Notes: generated from the letters alone by a model not told the origin. A DNA stretch of 64,000 nt from Halomonas faecis (GCF_010993975.1 NZ_JAACZO010000056.1:160806-224805), one strand, 5' to 3'. Positions 36,670-58,705 are shown, counted from the stretch's first letter. Made by a program: numbers and translations.

Positions 36670-37200
36670 TTACTTCTTCTTGGCTTCTTTGCGACGCACC
36701 TGCTCGTCGGCGTAACGAACACCCTTGCCCTTGTAGGGTTCGGGCGGACGGAAGGCGCGGATTTCCGCAGCGACCTGGCCGAGCTTCTGCTTGTCCGCGC
36801 TTTTCAGCACGATCACGGTGTTCTTGGGCGTTTCCGCCGTGACACCGTCAGGCAGTGTGTAATCGACCGGGTGCGAGAAGCCCAGTGTCAGGTTGAGCGT
36901 CTGGCCCTTGGCCTGGGCACGATAGCCGACACCATTGATCTCGAGGGTCTTGGTGAAACCCTCGGAGGTGCCGGTGACCAGGTTCTGGACCAGAGCGCGC
37001 GTGGTACCGGCCATCGCCCAGGACTTGGCCGTCTCGCTGGGAGTGAAGGTCAGCTGACCCTCCTCCTGGCCGATGACCACGTCGGGGTGGACGGACATGG
37101 AAAGCGTGCCCTGGCTGCCCTTGACGGTCAGCTGGTCGCCGTCGAGCTTGACGTCGACGCCGGCAGGCACTTTAACCGGATATTTGGCTACGCGGGACAT
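36670..37200 (-). CDS. rplF: 50S ribosomal protein L6
   Basis: L6 (176 residues) lies near the sarcin-ricin loop and stalk base. It has two repeated domains, beginning [19 protein letters not shown], and the signature [20 protein letters not shown] near the C-terminus. It follows rpsH by 9 bp. Confidence 0.98.
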   Translation of the reverse strand: MSRVAKYPVKVPAGVDVKLDGDQLTVKGSQGTLSMSVHPDVVIGQEEGQLTFTPSETAKSWAMAGTTRALVQNLVTGTSEGFTKTLEINGVGYRAQAKGQTLNLTLGFSHPVDYTLPDGVTAETPKNTVIVLKSADKQKLGQVAAEIRAFRPPEPYKGKGVRYADEQVRRKEAKKK

Positions 37201-37209
37201 TCCAAACTC

Positions 37210-37602
37210 CTAGAATACGGTGCAGATGACTTCGCCACCGACGCCGGCCTGACGGGCGGCACGATCGGTCATCACGCCCTGCGAGGTGGTGACGATCGAC
37301 ACGCCCAGACCGTCTGCCACCTTGGGCAGGGAGTCCTTGCCGCGGTACTGCCGGAGGGACGGCTTGGAAGCCCGCTGCAGGTGCTCGATGACCGGCTTGC
37401 CCTCGAAATACTTGAGGGTCACGGTCAGCTCGGGCTTGGCACCCTCGGCCACCGCGAAGTCGGCGATGTAGCCCTCTTCCTTCAGCACGCGGGCCACCTC
37501 GACCTTGAGCTTGGAGGACGGCATGGAAACCGTCTCCTTGGTGGCCTGCTGCGCATTGCGGATACGGGTGAACATATCCGCCAGAGTGTCTTGCATGCTC
37601 AT
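37210..37602 (-). CDS. rpsH: 30S ribosomal protein S8
   Basis: S8 (130 residues) binds the central domain of 16S rRNA and, in enterobacteria, represses the spc operon by binding within rplE mRNA. It begins [20 protein letters not shown] and ends with [20 protein letters not shown] and GGEVICTVF. It lies 35 bp after rpsN. Confidence 0.98.
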   Translation of the reverse strand: MSMQDTLADMFTRIRNAQQATKETVSMPSSKLKVEVARVLKEEGYIADFAVAEGAKPELTVTLKYFEGKPVIEHLQRASKPSLRQYRGKDSLPKVADGLGVSIVTTSQGVMTDRAARQAGVGGEVICTVF

Positions 37603-37637
37603 TTACGTTGCGCTCCTGATGATTCCACGTGGCGGTC

Positions 37638-37943
37638 TTACCAGCTGGACTTCTTGAGCCCAGGGACCTCGCCACGCATGGCGGCTTCACGCAGCTTGTT
37701 GCGGCCCAGGCCGAACTTGTTGTAGTAGCCGTGCGGGCGACCGGTCACGCGGCAGCGATTGCGCTGGCGAACCGGGCTAGAGTCGCGCGGCAACTGTTGC
37801 AGCTTGAGCGTTGCGTCGAAGCGCTCTTCGTCGGAAGCGTTCACGTCCTGGATGACTGCCTTGAGCTGGGCGCGCTTGGCCGCGTACTTCTCGACCAGCT
37901 TCGCGCGCTTGAACTCACGCTCTACCATGCTTTTCTTTGCCAT
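37638..37943 (-). CDS. rpsN: 30S ribosomal protein S14, zinc-independent form
   Basis: S14 (101 residues) is in the head of the small subunit. It is the long form without the CxxC zinc motifs; only one cysteine remains in [14 protein letters not shown]. The basic N-terminus [20 protein letters not shown] is typical. It lies between rplE (10 bp) and rpsH. Confidence 0.97.
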   Translation of the reverse strand: MAKKSMVEREFKRAKLVEKYAAKRAQLKAVIQDVNASDEERFDATLKLQQLPRDSSPVRQRNRCRVTGRPHGYYNKFGLGRNKLREAAMRGEVPGLKKSSW

Positions 37944-37953
37944 GATCCCACCC

Positions 37954-38493
37954 TTATCTCTTGAACGGGAAGTTCAGCGCGCTGAGCAGAGCACGCCCTT
38001 CCTCATCGGTGTTGGCGGTGGTGGTGATGGTGACATCCAGACCACGAATCCGGTCGATCTTATCATACTCGATCTCCGGGAAGATGATCTGCTCACGCAC
38101 CCCCATGGAGTAGTTGCCACGACCGTCGAAGGACTTCGGGTTGAGACCACGGAAGTCACGTACGCGGGGGATCGCGATGTTGACCAGACGATCGAGGAAT
38201 TCCCACATGCGCTCGCGGCGCAGGGTCACCTTGATGCCGATCGGCCAACCTTCGCGCACCTTGAAGCCCGCGATGGACTTGCGCGCCTTGGTCACCACCG
38301 GTTTCTGACCGGAGAGTTTCTCCAGGTCGGCGATGGCATTCTCGATCAGCTTCTTGTCGCTGGTCGCGTCGCCGATGCCCATGTTCAAGGTCACCTTGGA
38401 GACCCGCGGCACCTGCATCACGTTGGCGTAGCTGAACTGCTCTTTGAGTTGAGCCACCACCTCGTTCTGATAACGTTCTTTCAAGTTCGCCAT
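37954..38493 (-). CDS. rplE: 50S ribosomal protein L5
   Basis: L5 (179 residues) binds 5S rRNA and contacts P-site tRNA. It begins [20 protein letters not shown] and includes [40 protein letters not shown] and [20 protein letters not shown]. It follows rplX by 18 bp in the spc operon. Confidence 0.98.
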   Translation of the reverse strand: MANLKERYQNEVVAQLKEQFSYANVMQVPRVSKVTLNMGIGDATSDKKLIENAIADLEKLSGQKPVVTKARKSIAGFKVREGWPIGIKVTLRRERMWEFLDRLVNIAIPRVRDFRGLNPKSFDGRGNYSMGVREQIIFPEIEYDKIDRIRGLDVTITTTANTDEEGRALLSALNFPFKR

Positions 38494-38511
38494 TTTGCTA
38501 CCCGACTCGCG

Positions 38512-38829
38512 TTAGGCGTCGATCTGCATCTGCGTCGACTTGTAAATGCGTACCTTGGTACCGTCTTCCTTAACCTGGAAGCCGACGCGATCCGCCTTAC
38601 CGGTCTCCTGATTGAAGATCGCCACGTTGGACGCGTGAATCGGAGCCTCGCGCTCGACGATACCGCCCTGCTTGCCCGCCATGGGGTTGGGCTTGGTGTG
38701 ACGCTTGATCATGTTCACACCGGACACGACGAAGCGTTCGTCCTTGAGGACGCGCTTCACGGTGCCGCGCTTGCCCTTGTCCTTGCCGGCGATGACGATC
38801 ACTTCATCGTCACGTTTGATCTTTTGCAT
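38512..38829 (-). CDS. rplX: 50S ribosomal protein L24
   Basis: L24 (105 residues) starts large-subunit assembly and has a KOW motif near the N-terminus ([20 protein letters not shown]). The middle part [20 protein letters not shown] is conserved. It lies between rplN (14 bp) and rplE. Confidence 0.97.
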   Translation of the reverse strand: MQKIKRDDEVIVIAGKDKGKRGTVKRVLKDERFVVSGVNMIKRHTKPNPMAGKQGGIVEREAPIHASNVAIFNQETGKADRVGFQVKEDGTKVRIYKSTQMQIDA

Positions 38830-38843
38830 ATCCGCCTCGCTCC

Positions 38844-39215
38844 TTACAGCACTTCGGGCGCCAGGGAAATGATCTTCATGAACTTCTCGGTACGAAGCTC
38901 ACGGGTCACCGGTCCGAAGATACGGGTACCGATCGGCTGGTCGTTGGTATTGTTCAACAGAACCGCCGCATTTCCGTCGAAGCGGATCAGCGAGCCGTCA
39001 TTACGACGAACGCCGCTGCGGGTGCGAACCACCACCGCCTTGAGCACCTGGCCCTTCTTGACCTTGCCACGCGGGATGGCTTCCTTCACCGTTACCTTGA
39101 TGATGTCGCCCACGCGGGCATAGCGGCGGTGAGAACCACCCAGCACCTTGATGCACTGCACCCGGCGCGCTCCGCTGTTGTCGGCGACATCCAGCATTGT
39201 CTGAGTCTGAATCAT
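38844..39215 (-). CDS. rplN: 50S ribosomal protein L14
   Basis: L14 (123 residues, as in E. coli) lies at the subunit interface and contacts 16S rRNA. It begins [20 protein letters not shown] and includes [20 protein letters not shown] and [20 protein letters not shown]. By analogy with E. coli it would begin the spc operon. The 39-bp gap to rpsQ is too short to show a separate promoter with confidence. Confidence 0.98.
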   Translation of the reverse strand: MIQTQTMLDVADNSGARRVQCIKVLGGSHRRYARVGDIIKVTVKEAIPRGKVKKGQVLKAVVVRTRSGVRRNDGSLIRFDGNAAVLLNNTNDQPIGTRIFGPVTRELRTEKFMKIISLAPEVL

Positions 39216-39254
39216 CGGTTTTCTCCAAACCTAACCTGACTGCACTCGCCGAGC

Positions 39255-39515
39255 TCAGCCCTTGGCCTGCTCGATCACCTCGACCAGGGTCCAGGCCTTC
39301 TTGCGTGACAGCGGACGACACTCCTGGATGGAGACCGTGTCACCGATCTTCGCCTGGTTGGCCTCGTCATGGGCATGCAGCTTGGTGGAGCGCTTCATGT
39401 ACTTACCGTAGATCGGGTGGCGCTCGCGGCGCTCGATCATCACGACGATGGATTTTTCCATTTTGTCGCTCACCACCTTGCCGGTGAGCGTACGGGCTTT
39501 CTTCTCTTCGGCCAT
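39255..39515 (-). CDS. rpsQ: 30S ribosomal protein S17
   Basis: S17 (86 residues) binds the 5' domain of 16S rRNA. It contains [39 protein letters not shown] and [19 protein letters not shown] 39515 is chosen because AGG lies eight bases upstream; a GTG three codons earlier is too close to that site. It is the last gene of the S10 group. Confidence 0.96.
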   Translation of the reverse strand: MAEEKKARTLTGKVVSDKMEKSIVVMIERRERHPIYGKYMKRSTKLHAHDEANQAKIGDTVSIQECRPLSRKKAWTLVEVIEQAKG

Positions 39516-39516
39516 C

Positions 39517-39708
39517 TCAGTCACCTGCCTTCTCGTTGAGCACCGTCTTGACGCGGGCGATATCCCGACGGACCTGCTTGAGCAGATGTGTCTGGCTCAG
39601 CTGGCCGGTGGCCTTCTGCATGCGCAGGTTGAACTGCTCCTTGAGCAGCTCGAGGAGCTGCTCACGGAGATCCTCGACTGACTTTTCGCGAATTTCCTGG
39701 GCTTTCAT
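39517..39708 (-). CDS. rpmC: 50S ribosomal protein L29
   Basis: L29 (63 residues, as in E. coli) sits beside the exit tunnel. It is two helices: [20 protein letters not shown] and [22 protein letters not shown] 39708 overlaps the rplP stop by one base (TGATG), so translation is probably coupled; the GTG three bases earlier is the alternative. Confidence 0.96.
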   Translation of the reverse strand: MKAQEIREKSVEDLREQLLELLKEQFNLRMQKATGQLSQTHLLKQVRRDIARVKTVLNEKAGD

Positions 39709-40121
39709 CACATCACCGTCCGTTTCACAAAGGTGGTGGAGACCGGGAATTTCTGAGCGGCCAGGGCGAATGCCTCACGCGCCAGCTCTTCGGAAACCCC
39801 TTCGATCTCGTACAGCATGCGACCGGGCTGAATCTGTGCGACCCAGTACTCCACGGAGCCCTTGCCCTTACCCATACGAACTTCCAAGGGCTTCTTGGAG
39901 ATCGGTTTGTCGGGGAACACGCGGATCCAGATCTTGCCACCACGCTTGACGTGGCGAGTGATCGCACGACGTCCGGCCTCGATCTGACGAGCGGTGACGC
40001 GACCCCGGCCAGTGGCCTTGAGGCCATACTCGCCGAAACTCACCTTGCTGCCGCGATGCGCCAGACCACGATTGCGGCCCTTCTGCACCTTGCGGAATTT
40101 CATGCGCTTGGGTTGTAACAT
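39708..40121 (-). CDS. rplP: 50S ribosomal protein L16
   Basis: L16 (137 residues) organises the A-site and peptidyl transferase region. It begins [19 protein letters not shown] and has [20 protein letters not shown] and [20 protein letters not shown]. It follows rpsC by 15 bp. Confidence 0.98.
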   Translation of the reverse strand: MLQPKRMKFRKVQKGRNRGLAHRGSKVSFGEYGLKATGRGRVTARQIEAGRRAITRHVKRGGKIWIRVFPDKPISKKPLEVRMGKGKGSVEYWVAQIQPGRMLYEIEGVSEELAREAFALAAQKFPVSTTFVKRTVM

Positions 40122-40136
40122 CGACTCGCTCTCCCC

Positions 40137-40835
40137 TTACCTGGAACCTTTCTTCTTGGAGGGCGCGGCCTGCGGCTGCTTGGCCTTGGCGCGTACCTCC
40201 TCGATGCCCCCGAGGATTTCACCCTTGAAGACCCACACCTTGACACCGATGATGCCGTAGGTGGTTTTCGCCTCAAAGGTGGCGTAGTCGATGTCCGCCC
40301 GCAGGGTATGCAGCGGCACACGGCCTTCGCGATACCATTCGGTACGCGCGATTTCCGCACCGCCGAGACGACCTGACAACATCACCTTGATGCCGCCAGC
40401 GCCCAGGCGCATGGCGTTCTGTACGGAACGCTTCATGGCGCGACGGAACATCACACGACGCTCGAGCTGGCCGGCGATGTTCTGCGCGACGAGCTTGGCA
40501 TCGAGTTCCGGCTTGCGAACTTCCTCGATGTTGACGTGCACCGGCACGCCCATCATGGCGCTGACATCACGACGCAGGCGGTCGACGTCCTCACCCTTCT
40601 TGCCGATCACGATGCCCGGACGGGCAGTGTGAATGGTGATACGGGCGTTGTTCGCCGGACGCTCGATAGTGATGCGGCTCACGGACGCATTCTTCAGGCG
40701 CTCCTCGAGGAAGCGACGCACTTCGAGGTCGTTGTTCAGCTTGTCGGCATAGGTATCGCCCTCGGCGTACCACACGGAGGTGTGGTCCTTGACGATGCCC
40801 AACCGAATGCCTGTTGGATTGACTTTCTGACCCAT
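40137..40835 (-). CDS. rpsC: 30S ribosomal protein S3
   Basis: S3 (232 residues) is at the mRNA entry channel and has helicase activity with S4 and S5. It begins [20 protein letters not shown], has the KH domain with [20 protein letters not shown] and the C-terminal block [16 protein letters not shown], then a lysine-rich tail. It lies 11 bp after rplV. Confidence 0.98.
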   Translation of the reverse strand: MGQKVNPTGIRLGIVKDHTSVWYAEGDTYADKLNNDLEVRRFLEERLKNASVSRITIERPANNARITIHTARPGIVIGKKGEDVDRLRRDVSAMMGVPVHVNIEEVRKPELDAKLVAQNIAGQLERRVMFRRAMKRSVQNAMRLGAGGIKVMLSGRLGGAEIARTEWYREGRVPLHTLRADIDYATFEAKTTYGIIGVKVWVFKGEILGGIEEVRAKAKQPQAAPSKKKGSR

Positions 40836-40846
40836 CTGGTCGACTC

Positions 40847-41179
40847 CTACTTCTCGGCTACCTTGACGGTGATGTGGCAGGTGCGCTTCAAAATGCGATC
40901 CGCACGGCCCTTGGCGCGCGGACGGATGCGCTTGAGCGTCATGCCCTCATCGACGCAGATGGTCGAGACACGCAGCTCGTCGATATCCATGCCGTTGTTT
41001 TCTTCCGCATTCGCGATGGCGGACTGCAGCACCTTCTTGACCAGCTTGGCAGCCTTCTTCGGTGAGAAGGTCAGCAGGTCGAGCGCTTCGGCGACCGGTT
41101 TACCGCGCACCTGGTCAGCCACCAAACGGGCCTTCTGGGCGGATAAACGAGCGCCACGCAGCTTAGCTGTGACTTCCAT
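40847..41179 (-). CDS. rplV: 50S ribosomal protein L22
   Basis: L22 (110 residues) lines the narrow part of the exit tunnel with L4. It has [20 protein letters not shown] and the beta-hairpin region [20 protein letters not shown]; the hairpin looks unaltered, so no macrolide-resistance change is evident. It lies 18 bp after rpsS. Confidence 0.97.
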   Translation of the reverse strand: MEVTAKLRGARLSAQKARLVADQVRGKPVAEALDLLTFSPKKAAKLVKKVLQSAIANAEENNGMDIDELRVSTICVDEGMTLKRIRPRAKGRADRILKRTCHITVKVAEK

Positions 41180-41197
41180 CTCTCAATCCTCTCTGGC

Positions 41198-41473
41198 TTA
41201 CCGTTTGGCTTTCTTGTCCGCCGCATGACCGCGATAGGTGCGGGTGGCAGCGAATTCGCCCAGCTTGTGGCCAACCATTTCCTCGGAGACGTGCACCGGG
41301 ACGTGTTGGCGACCGTTATGGACTGCAATGGTGAGCCCGACCATGTTCGGCAGGATCATGGAACGACGCGACCAGGTCTTGATCGGTTTGCGGTCGTTCT
41401 TCTCCACTGCAGCCTCAACCTTCTTCAGCAGATGAAGGTCAATGAAGGGACCTTTCTTCAGTGAACGTGGCAC
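41198..41473 (-). CDS. rpsS: 30S ribosomal protein S19
   Basis: S19 (91 residues) is in the head of the small subunit with S13. It begins [20 protein letters not shown] and includes [20 protein letters not shown] and [18 protein letters not shown]. It lies 22 bp after rplB. Confidence 0.98.
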   Translation of the reverse strand: MPRSLKKGPFIDLHLLKKVEAAVEKNDRKPIKTWSRRSMILPNMVGLTIAVHNGRQHVPVHVSEEMVGHKLGEFAATRTYRGHAADKKAKR

Positions 41474-41495
41474 AGCCGTTACCCCTTAATGTCTG

Positions 41496-42323
41496 TTACT
41501 TGGCCTTGCGGCGACGAACGATGAGCGCATCGGTGCGCTTGTTCTTGCGGGTCTTGTGGCCTTTGGTGGGAATGCCCCACGGCGACACCGGATGACGACC
41601 ACCGCTGGTGCGGCCTTCACCGCCGCCGTGCGGATGGTCCACCGGGTTCATGGCCACGCCGCGAACGGTCGGGCGCACCCCTCTCCAGCGCTTCGCACCG
41701 GCCTTGCCAAGCTGACGCAGGCTGTGCTCGGAGTTGCTCACTTCCCCCAGGGTCGCGCGGCACTCGGCCAGCACCTTGCGCATTTCGCCGGAGCGCAGGC
41801 GCAGGGTGGCGTAGTTGCCTTCACGGGCCACGACCTGGGCGCTGGTACCGGCACTGCGGGCGAGCTGAGCGCCCTTTCCGGGCTTGAGCTCGATGCAGTG
41901 CACGGTGGAACCCAGCGGGATGTTACGCAGCGGCAGAGCATTGCCCTTCTTGATCGCTGCGTTCACGCCGGACTCGAGACGGTCACCGACCTTCACGCCC
42001 TTGGGCGCGATGATGTAGCGACGCTCACCGTCCAGGTACTTGAGCAGTGCGATGTGAGCACTGCGATTGGGATCGTACTCCAGGCGTTCGACGATGGCCG
42101 GAACGCCATCCTTGGTGCGCTTGAAATCGATGACCCGGTAGTGCTGTCGATGCCCACCGCCCACGTGACGGGTGGTGATGCGACCGTTGTTGTTGCGCCC
42201 ACCGCTGCGCGACTGCTTCTCGAGCAGCGGCGCATAGGGCTTGCCCTTGTACAGCTCGTCACCGACGATCTTGACGACGTGGCGACGACCGGCGGATGTG
42301 GGTTTCGTCTTGACGATTGACAT
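41496..42323 (-). CDS. rplB: 50S ribosomal protein L2
   Basis: L2 (275 residues) is needed for subunit joining and peptide bond formation. The peptidyl-transferase-proximal histidine lies in the conserved block [20 protein letters not shown], and the C-terminus has [19 protein letters not shown]. It lies between rplW (17 bp) and rpsS. Confidence 0.98.
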   Translation of the reverse strand: MSIVKTKPTSAGRRHVVKIVGDELYKGKPYAPLLEKQSRSGGRNNNGRITTRHVGGGHRQHYRVIDFKRTKDGVPAIVERLEYDPNRSAHIALLKYLDGERRYIIAPKGVKVGDRLESGVNAAIKKGNALPLRNIPLGSTVHCIELKPGKGAQLARSAGTSAQVVAREGNYATLRLRSGEMRKVLAECRATLGEVSNSEHSLRQLGKAGAKRWRGVRPTVRGVAMNPVDHPHGGGEGRTSGGRHPVSPWGIPTKGHKTRKNKRTDALIVRRRKAK

Positions 42324-42340
42324 GATCCGTACTCCTGCCC

Positions 42341-42637
42341 TTATTCGGCGCCAGTGAAGTCTTCGAGCGTCTCGCCGGCCGCCAGGGTCACGTAGGCCTT
42401 GCGATAACCGTTGCGACGCCCCATGCCCTGCGCACTACGCTTGGTCTTGCCCTTGACGTTCAGGGTCTGGACACGGTCGACCTTCTTGCCGAACAGCGCC
42501 TCGACGGCCTTCTTGATCTCGGGCTTGGTCGCATCACTGGCCACCTTGAACACGTACTGGTTGCGTTCGGCAGCCATGGCGGCTTTCTCGGTCACGTGAG
42601 GGCCGAGCAGCACCTTGAATACACGCTCCTGGTTCAT
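42341..42637 (-). CDS. rplW: 50S ribosomal protein L23
   Basis: L23 (98 residues) forms the docking site for trigger factor and SRP at the tunnel exit. It has [20 protein letters not shown] and [20 protein letters not shown]. Its start overlaps the rplD stop by 4 bp. Confidence 0.97.
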   Translation of the reverse strand: MNQERVFKVLLGPHVTEKAAMAAERNQYVFKVASDATKPEIKKAVEALFGKKVDRVQTLNVKGKTKRSAQGMGRRNGYRKAYVTLAAGETLEDFTGAE

Positions 42638-43239
42638 GCCAGCTTCTCCTCGAATTTACGCAGGGCGGAGACGGTGACGAGCACCTTGTCGAAGGCGACC
42701 AGGCTCACCGGATCGGCAGCTGCCACGTCCACCACATCCACGTTGGGGATGTTGCGAGCAGCCAGGTAAAGGTTCTCGTCGAGTTCTTCTGTGACGATCA
42801 GCGCCTTCTCCAGGCCCAGCTCGTCCAGCTTGGCCACGAGCTGCTTGGTCTTGGGGGCTTCCACACCGAAAGTGTCGACGGCGACGAGACGATCCTGGCG
42901 AACCAGCTCGGAGAGAATGGCGCGCATCGCCGCGCGGTACATCTTGCGGTTCACCTTCTGGGTGTAGTCCTGCGGGCGTGCCGCGAAAGTTACCCCGCCG
43001 CTGCGCCACAGGGGCGAGCGAATGGTGCCGGCACGAGCGCGACCCGTTCCCTTCTGGCGCCACGGCTTCTTGCCGCCGCCGCGCACGTCGGAACGGTTCT
43101 TCTGGGCGCGAGTGCCCTGACGGCCAGCCGCCAGATATGCGGTGACGACCTGGTGCACCAGCGCCTCATTGAATGCGTTGCCAAAGGTGGCATCGGACAC
43201 TTCTACGGTACCCGCGCCTGCAGCAAGATTCAGATTCAT
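42634..43239 (-). CDS. rplD: 50S ribosomal protein L4
   Basis: L4 (201 residues) lines the exit tunnel and in enterobacteria represses the S10 operon. It contains [20 protein letters not shown] and [23 protein letters not shown] 43239 is chosen; longer in-frame starts lie inside rplC. The S10 promoter lies so close to rpsJ that the L4-binding leader of E. coli does not seem to be present. Confidence 0.97.
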   Translation of the reverse strand: MNLNLAAGAGTVEVSDATFGNAFNEALVHQVVTAYLAAGRQGTRAQKNRSDVRGGGKKPWRQKGTGRARAGTIRSPLWRSGGVTFAARPQDYTQKVNRKMYRAAMRAILSELVRQDRLVAVDTFGVEAPKTKQLVAKLDELGLEKALIVTEELDENLYLAARNIPNVDVVDVAAADPVSLVAFDKVLVTVSALRKFEEKLA

Positions 43240-43253
43240 CGGTAAACTCCCCT

Positions 43254-43892
43254 TCAGCCAGCTTTGACGGCACTGCGCACGATGACGTCGCTGCCGGTGG
43301 CACCAGGCACGGCGCCCTTGATCAACAGCAGGTTGCGTTCGGCATCGACCCGCACGACTTCGAGGCTCTGAACGGTGCAGCGGGCATTGCCCATCTGTCC
43401 GGCCATCTTCTTGCCCTTGAAGACGCGACCCGGTGTCTGACACATGCCAATAGAGCCCGGCGCACGGTGGGCCAGGGAGTTACCGTGGCTGTTGTCCTGG
43501 GTGTGGAAATTCCAGCGCTTGACGGCGCCCTGGAAGCCCTTGCCCTTGGAGGTGCCGGTCACGTCGACGATTTGACCAGCTTCGAAGAGGGATACGGTGA
43601 GTTCGCCGCCCACTTCCGGAGTCTCGCTGCCTTCGGGAAGGCGGAACTCCATCAGCGAACGACCGGCCTCGACACCTGCCTTGGCGAACTGCCCGGCCTG
43701 GGCTTTGGTCAAGTGCTTGGCCTTGCGGGAACCGGTTGTCACCTGAACCGCTGCGTAACCATCGGACTCGACGGACTTCACGCGAGTGATGCGATTCGGC
43801 TCAACCTCGATCACGGTTACGGGCACGGATGCGCCATCTTCGGTGAAGACGCGGGTCATCCCGGCCTTCTTTCCGACTAAACCGATAGTCAT
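43254..43892 (-). CDS. rplC: 50S ribosomal protein L3
   Basis: L3 (212 residues) starts large-subunit assembly and reaches towards the peptidyl transferase centre. It begins [20 protein letters not shown] and includes [20 protein letters not shown] and [20 protein letters not shown]; the methylated glutamine of E. coli L3 corresponds to the Q of that last block's neighbourhood, which I could not assign exactly. It lies 153 bp after rpsJ. Confidence 0.97.
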   Translation of the reverse strand: MTIGLVGKKAGMTRVFTEDGASVPVTVIEVEPNRITRVKSVESDGYAAVQVTTGSRKAKHLTKAQAGQFAKAGVEAGRSLMEFRLPEGSETPEVGGELTVSLFEAGQIVDVTGTSKGKGFQGAVKRWNFHTQDNSHGNSLAHRAPGSIGMCQTPGRVFKGKKMAGQMGNARCTVQSLEVVRVDAERNLLLIKGAVPGATGSDVIVRSAVKAG

Positions 43893-44045
43893 TCTCAGTC
43901 TCCTTTAGTGTACGGGGCTATCACCCGCTATGGCTGCCCTTTCCAGAGCATTCCACTAGCACGTTGTGTAGCGCCTCACGGCGCGGCGGCTGCTGCTCGA
44001 ACGACGCGAATGTCGAGCGCTGGGCCGCGGGTGTCTAGTGTGGTG

Positions 44046-44357
44046 TCAATCGAGCTTGATCTGCACGTCCACGCCGGCGGCGAGGTCGAGCTTCATCAGG
44101 GCATCGACGGTCTTTTCGGTCGGCTCGACGATATCGAGGACGCGCTTGTGCGTGCGAATCTCGTACTGGTCGCGCGCGTCCTTGTTGACGTGCGGCGAGA
44201 TCAGCACGGTATAGCGCTCGCGGTTGGTCGGCAGCGGGATCGGACCGTGGACCTGCGCGCCGGTCCGCTTGGCGGTTTCGACGATCTCCGCGGCGGACTG
44301 GTCGATCAGGCGGTGGTCGAACGCCTTCAACCGAATGCGAATCTTCTGGTTCTGCAT
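44046..44357 (-). CDS. rpsJ: 30S ribosomal protein S10 (NusE)
   Basis: S10 (103 residues) is part of the small-subunit head and, as NusE, pairs with NusB in antitermination and with NusG in coupling. It begins [19 protein letters not shown] and includes [20 protein letters not shown]. It is the first gene of the S10 operon; its promoter is at 44422-44450. The 153 bp after it, before rplC, hold no recognisable feature. Confidence 0.98.
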   Translation of the reverse strand: MQNQKIRIRLKAFDHRLIDQSAAEIVETAKRTGAQVHGPIPLPTNRERYTVLISPHVNKDARDQYEIRTHKRVLDIVEPTEKTVDALMKLDLAAGVDVQIKLD

Positions 44358-44421
44358 TTGCCCTAAACTCCAATGGAAGTCGACGGCCTAAGCCGCCTAC
44401 CCACGCATTCAAAGGATGCGC

Positions 44422-44450
44422 ATTATAGGCACGCCGCACACGAGAGTCAA
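44422..44450 (-). promoter_or_regulatory. Strong sigma-70 promoter of the S10 operon
   Basis: TTGACT (44445-44450) and a perfect TATAAT (44422-44427) are separated by 17 bp on the minus strand. The expected start site is only about 55-60 bases before rpsJ. Confidence 0.85.
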
Positions 44451-44472
44451 ACCCTTCGTGGCGGTGCGCAGA

Positions 44473-44498
44473 AAGGGGGCTCCTTGCGGAGCCCCCTT
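44473..44498 (-). terminator. Terminator after tuf
   Basis: An 11-bp stem (AAGGGGGCTCC / GGAGCCCCCTT) with a GCAA loop lies 22 bp after the tuf stop, followed by TTTCT. It separates the str and S10 transcripts. Confidence 0.88.
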
Positions 44499-44520
44499 CG
44501 ATCACTCAGCAGCTCGGTAC

Positions 44521-45714
<1,194 letters not shown>

Positions 45715-45743
45715 TGCTTTAACCTCTTTACGTTAGCTAACGG

Positions 45744-47864
<2,121 letters not shown>

Positions 47865-47960
47865 GATGGAATTCTCCATTGCTGTGAAGGGCCACCCCAC
47901 TGAGTGGCGCTTCGTGTATGGAACTCGTCGTCTGAAGCGGCGCTTGCAGTAACGCGGCGC

Positions 47961-48431
47961 TTAGAAACGGTAGTGGGAGAAAGCCTTGTTGGCCTCTGCC
48001 ATGCGATGCACGTCTTCCCGCTTCTTGACGGCCGAGCCCTTGCCTTCGGCGGCATCCAGCATCTCGCCGGCCAGGCGCTGCACCATGGTCTTCTCGCCTC
48101 GACGACGCGCGGCATCCACCAGCCAGCGCATGGCCAGAGCCTGACGACGCGAGGGGCGAACTTCTACCGGCACCTGATAGGTCGCACCGCCGACGCGGCG
48201 CGACTTGACTTCGACCATGGGCTGAATGGCTTCCAGCGCCTTGTCGAAGATCTCCAGCGGCTCTTCCTTACTGCGCTCGGCAACCCTGTCCAGCGCACCG
48301 TAGACGATACGCTCAGCAACGGACTTCTTGCCGCTGACCATCAGGTGGTTCATGAACTTCGCCAGACGCTCGCTTCCGAACTTGGGATCCGGCAGGATTT
48401 CGCGCTTGGCTACAACTCTTCTTCTAGGCAT
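47961..48431 (-). CDS. rpsG: 30S ribosomal protein S7
   Basis: S7 (156 residues) starts assembly of the small-subunit head and in enterobacteria regulates the str operon. It begins [20 protein letters not shown] and has [23 protein letters not shown] 48431 is the conserved start; an in-frame start at 48473 is rejected. The 133-bp gap to rpsL is longer than usual and may carry the S7-binding region. Confidence 0.97.
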   Translation of the reverse strand: MPRRRVVAKREILPDPKFGSERLAKFMNHLMVSGKKSVAERIVYGALDRVAERSKEEPLEIFDKALEAIQPMVEVKSRRVGGATYQVPVEVRPSRRQALAMRWLVDAARRRGEKTMVQRLAGEMLDAAEGKGSAVKKREDVHRMAEANKAFSHYRF

Positions 48432-48564
48432 GACAAGCCCTCTGTTGAAGGGTCCTTCAGGCAAACCCGGCACTCACGCCACCCGCTCTTCGCAGGCAAT
48501 CACGCCGTCCGGCCTTACTCTTATCAGACCAAAACCTTTTCCGTGTGATATCCGTCCCGGCCAA

Positions 48565-48939
48565 TCAGACCTTGGGACGCTTGGTGCCGTACTTGGAACG
48601 GCCCTGCTTGCGGTTCTGCACACCGGAGGTATCCAGCGCACCCCGCACGGTGTGATAGCGCACGCCCGGCAAGTCCTTGACGCGGCCGCCGCGGATCAAC
48701 ACGACGGAGTGCTCCTGGAGGTTGTGACCTTCGCCGCCGATGTACGAGGAAACCTCGTAACCGTTGGTCAGGCGCACACGACACACCTTACGCAGCGCCG
48801 AGTTCGGCTTCTTCGGGGTGGTCGTATAGACGCGAGTGCACACACCGCGCTTCTGCGGACAGGCCTGCAGCGCCGGCACGTCGCTCTTGGCGGCGGGGCG
48901 CTTGCGCGGCTTGCGCACGAGCTGATTGATCGTTGCCAT
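48565..48939 (-). CDS. rpsL: 30S ribosomal protein S12
   Basis: S12 (124 residues) controls decoding accuracy. It begins [20 protein letters not shown] and has the [19 protein letters not shown] and [18 protein letters not shown] blocks. The lysine known to mutate in streptomycin resistance is present in PKKPNSALR, so the sequence predicts a sensitive ribosome. It is the first gene of the str operon; ATG 48939 has GGAG upstream. Confidence 0.98.
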   Translation of the reverse strand: MATINQLVRKPRKRPAAKSDVPALQACPQKRGVCTRVYTTTPKKPNSALRKVCRVRLTNGYEVSSYIGGEGHNLQEHSVVLIRGGRVKDLPGVRYHTVRGALDTSGVQNRKQGRSKYGTKRPKV

Positions 48940-49049
48940 TGATTGCTCCGAATGGGTTGCCTTGGCGGAAGCGAGTCGCTGTTCGCTTCCTGTCTTGCGT
49001 ACCTTTTCGCAGCGGGCGGGCGCACCCGCCCCACTGTTAAAGGCTGCGC

Positions 49050-49079
49050 ATTCTAATGTCTGACCGGGGCGGACGTCAA
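49050..49079 (-). promoter_or_regulatory. Promoter of the str operon
   Basis: TTGACG (49074-49079) and TAGAAT (49050-49055) are 18 bp apart on the minus strand, about 110 bp before rpsL. The -35 element directly abuts the 3' arm of the hairpin after rpoC. Confidence 0.78.
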
Positions 49080-49101
49080 GCAGGGGGCTAATACCCCCTG
49101 C
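49080..49101 (-). terminator. Hairpin after rpoC, next to the str promoter
   Basis: An 8-bp GC-rich stem (GCAGGGGG / CCCCCTGC) with a six-base loop lies 16 bp after the rpoC stop. Only two T follow before the -35 element, so termination may be partial. Confidence 0.6.
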
Positions 49102-49117
49102 CGTCGTCCTCGTCCGC

Positions 49118-53335
<4,218 letters not shown>

Positions 53336-53421
53336 GGGTCGGCTCCGTTGCGGAGTTGTCATGGGCGGGGGCGTCGCCACCCCCGCGGACCGTCATACTG
53401 TGAAGTGCAGGCGAAGCCGCC

Positions 53422-57501
<4,080 letters not shown>

Positions 57502-57656
57502 CTGTATTCCCCAGCTTGTTCACCATGGGTGACCGTTGCGCGGTCGGCGCCACCCAACGGGCTCGGCCCCGTCAGGCGCTGACGGCAAGCCCTCAGTGGA
57601 GAGCTCGCCGTCGATATTCGTCTAGCGGCGCTGCGTGAGCGAACCGCTCTTGCAAC

Positions 57657-57695
57657 AGAAAAAGGCCGGCAGCGGGTAGGCCCGCCACCAGCCGT
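57657..57695 (-). terminator. Attenuator hairpin between rplL and rpoB
   Basis: On the minus strand a stem containing GCGGG / CCCGC with loop CCTA, extended by CGGC / GCCG pairs, is followed by T5. Partial termination here would lower rpoBC expression relative to rplJL, as in E. coli. Confidence 0.7.
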
Positions 57696-57734
57696 GGAAG
57701 CTTACGCAGCGCGTAAAGCCTTGGGGCACAAGGG

Positions 57735-58109
57735 TTACTTGAGCTCCACGCTCGCGCCGGCTTCTTCCAACTTCTTTTTGGCTTCTTCGGCGTCTTCCTT
57801 GGACATCGCTTCCTTGATGGTCGCCGGAGCGCCGTCGACGGCACCCTTGGCTTCCTTCAGGCCCAGGCCGGTGATCTCGCGAACGGCCTTGATCACGTTG
57901 ACCTTCTTGTCGCCTGCCCCGGTCAGCACCAGATCGAATTCGGTCTGCTCTTCAGCGGCTTCGGCTTCGCCACCGGCACCCGGGCCAGCCACGACGGCAG
58001 CCGCGGCAGAGACGCCGAACTTCTCTTCCATCGCTTCGATCAGCTCGACGACTTCCATCACGGACATGTCGGCGACGGCGTTGATGATGTCTTCTTTGGT
58101 CAGTGCCAT
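57735..58109 (-). CDS. rplL: 50S ribosomal protein L7/L12
   Basis: L7/L12 (124 residues) forms the flexible stalk that recruits translation GTPases. The N-terminal dimer domain begins [19 protein letters not shown]; an alanine/glycine-rich hinge (about 35-55) leads to the C-terminal domain with [20 protein letters not shown]. It lies 92 bp after rplJ. Confidence 0.98.
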   Translation of the reverse strand: MALTKEDIINAVADMSVMEVVELIEAMEEKFGVSAAAAVVAGPGAGGEAEAAEEQTEFDLVLTGAGDKKVNVIKAVREITGLGLKEAKGAVDGAPATIKEAMSKEDAEEAKKKLEEAGASVELK

Positions 58110-58201
58110 TTCGATAATTCCTAAACTTTGCGGGAGACTCGGCGCACCGAGCGCTCGTCTTTACCAGTGTTCGATTCAGGCTACGCAGCGGAGTTCGCCG
58201 T

Positions 58202-58705
58202 TCAGGCGGCCTCTTCCTGCTTCTGATCGCGCAGTGCAGCCAGGGTACGAACCAGCTTGCCGGCAGATGCCTCTTTCATGACGGACATCAGCTTGGCAAT
58301 CGCCTCGTCATAGGTCGGCAGGGTTGCCAGACGGTCGAGATCGCTTGCCGGAATCAGCTCGCCTTCGTAGGCCAGCGCCTTGACTTCGAAGTTCTTCTCG
58401 TCCTTGGCGAACTCCTTGAACAGACGGGCGGCGGCGCCCGGGTGCTCGTAGGAGAAAGCCAGCAGGGTGGGACCCGAGAAGCTCTCCTCCAGAATCTCCC
58501 AGGGAGTTCCGGACAGGGCGCGGCGTGCTAGGGTGTTGCGCACAACACGGATCTGCACGCCATTCTCGCGGGCCTGCTTGCGCAGGTCGGTCATTTTGCT
58601 GACCGCAACGCCACGAGAATCGGCAACCACGACGGAGAGTGCCTCCTTGGCCGCTTCACTGACCTCGGCAACGATCGCCTTCTTGCCTTCGAGTGCTAGT
58701 GGCAC
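58202..58705 (-). CDS. rplJ: 50S ribosomal protein L10
   Basis: L10 (167 residues, E. coli 165) anchors the L7/L12 stalk. GTG 58705 has GGAG eight bases upstream and gives [19 protein letters not shown], the usual N-terminus. An open frame running back to 58828 reads through the leader and is rejected. The 265-bp leader probably binds the L10-L12 complex for autoregulation. Confidence 0.96.
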   Translation of the reverse strand: MPLALEGKKAIVAEVSEAAKEALSVVVADSRGVAVSKMTDLRKQARENGVQIRVVRNTLARRALSGTPWEILEESFSGPTLLAFSYEHPGAAARLFKEFAKDEKNFEVKALAYEGELIPASDLDRLATLPTYDEAIAKLMSVMKEASAGKLVRTLAALRDQKQEEAA

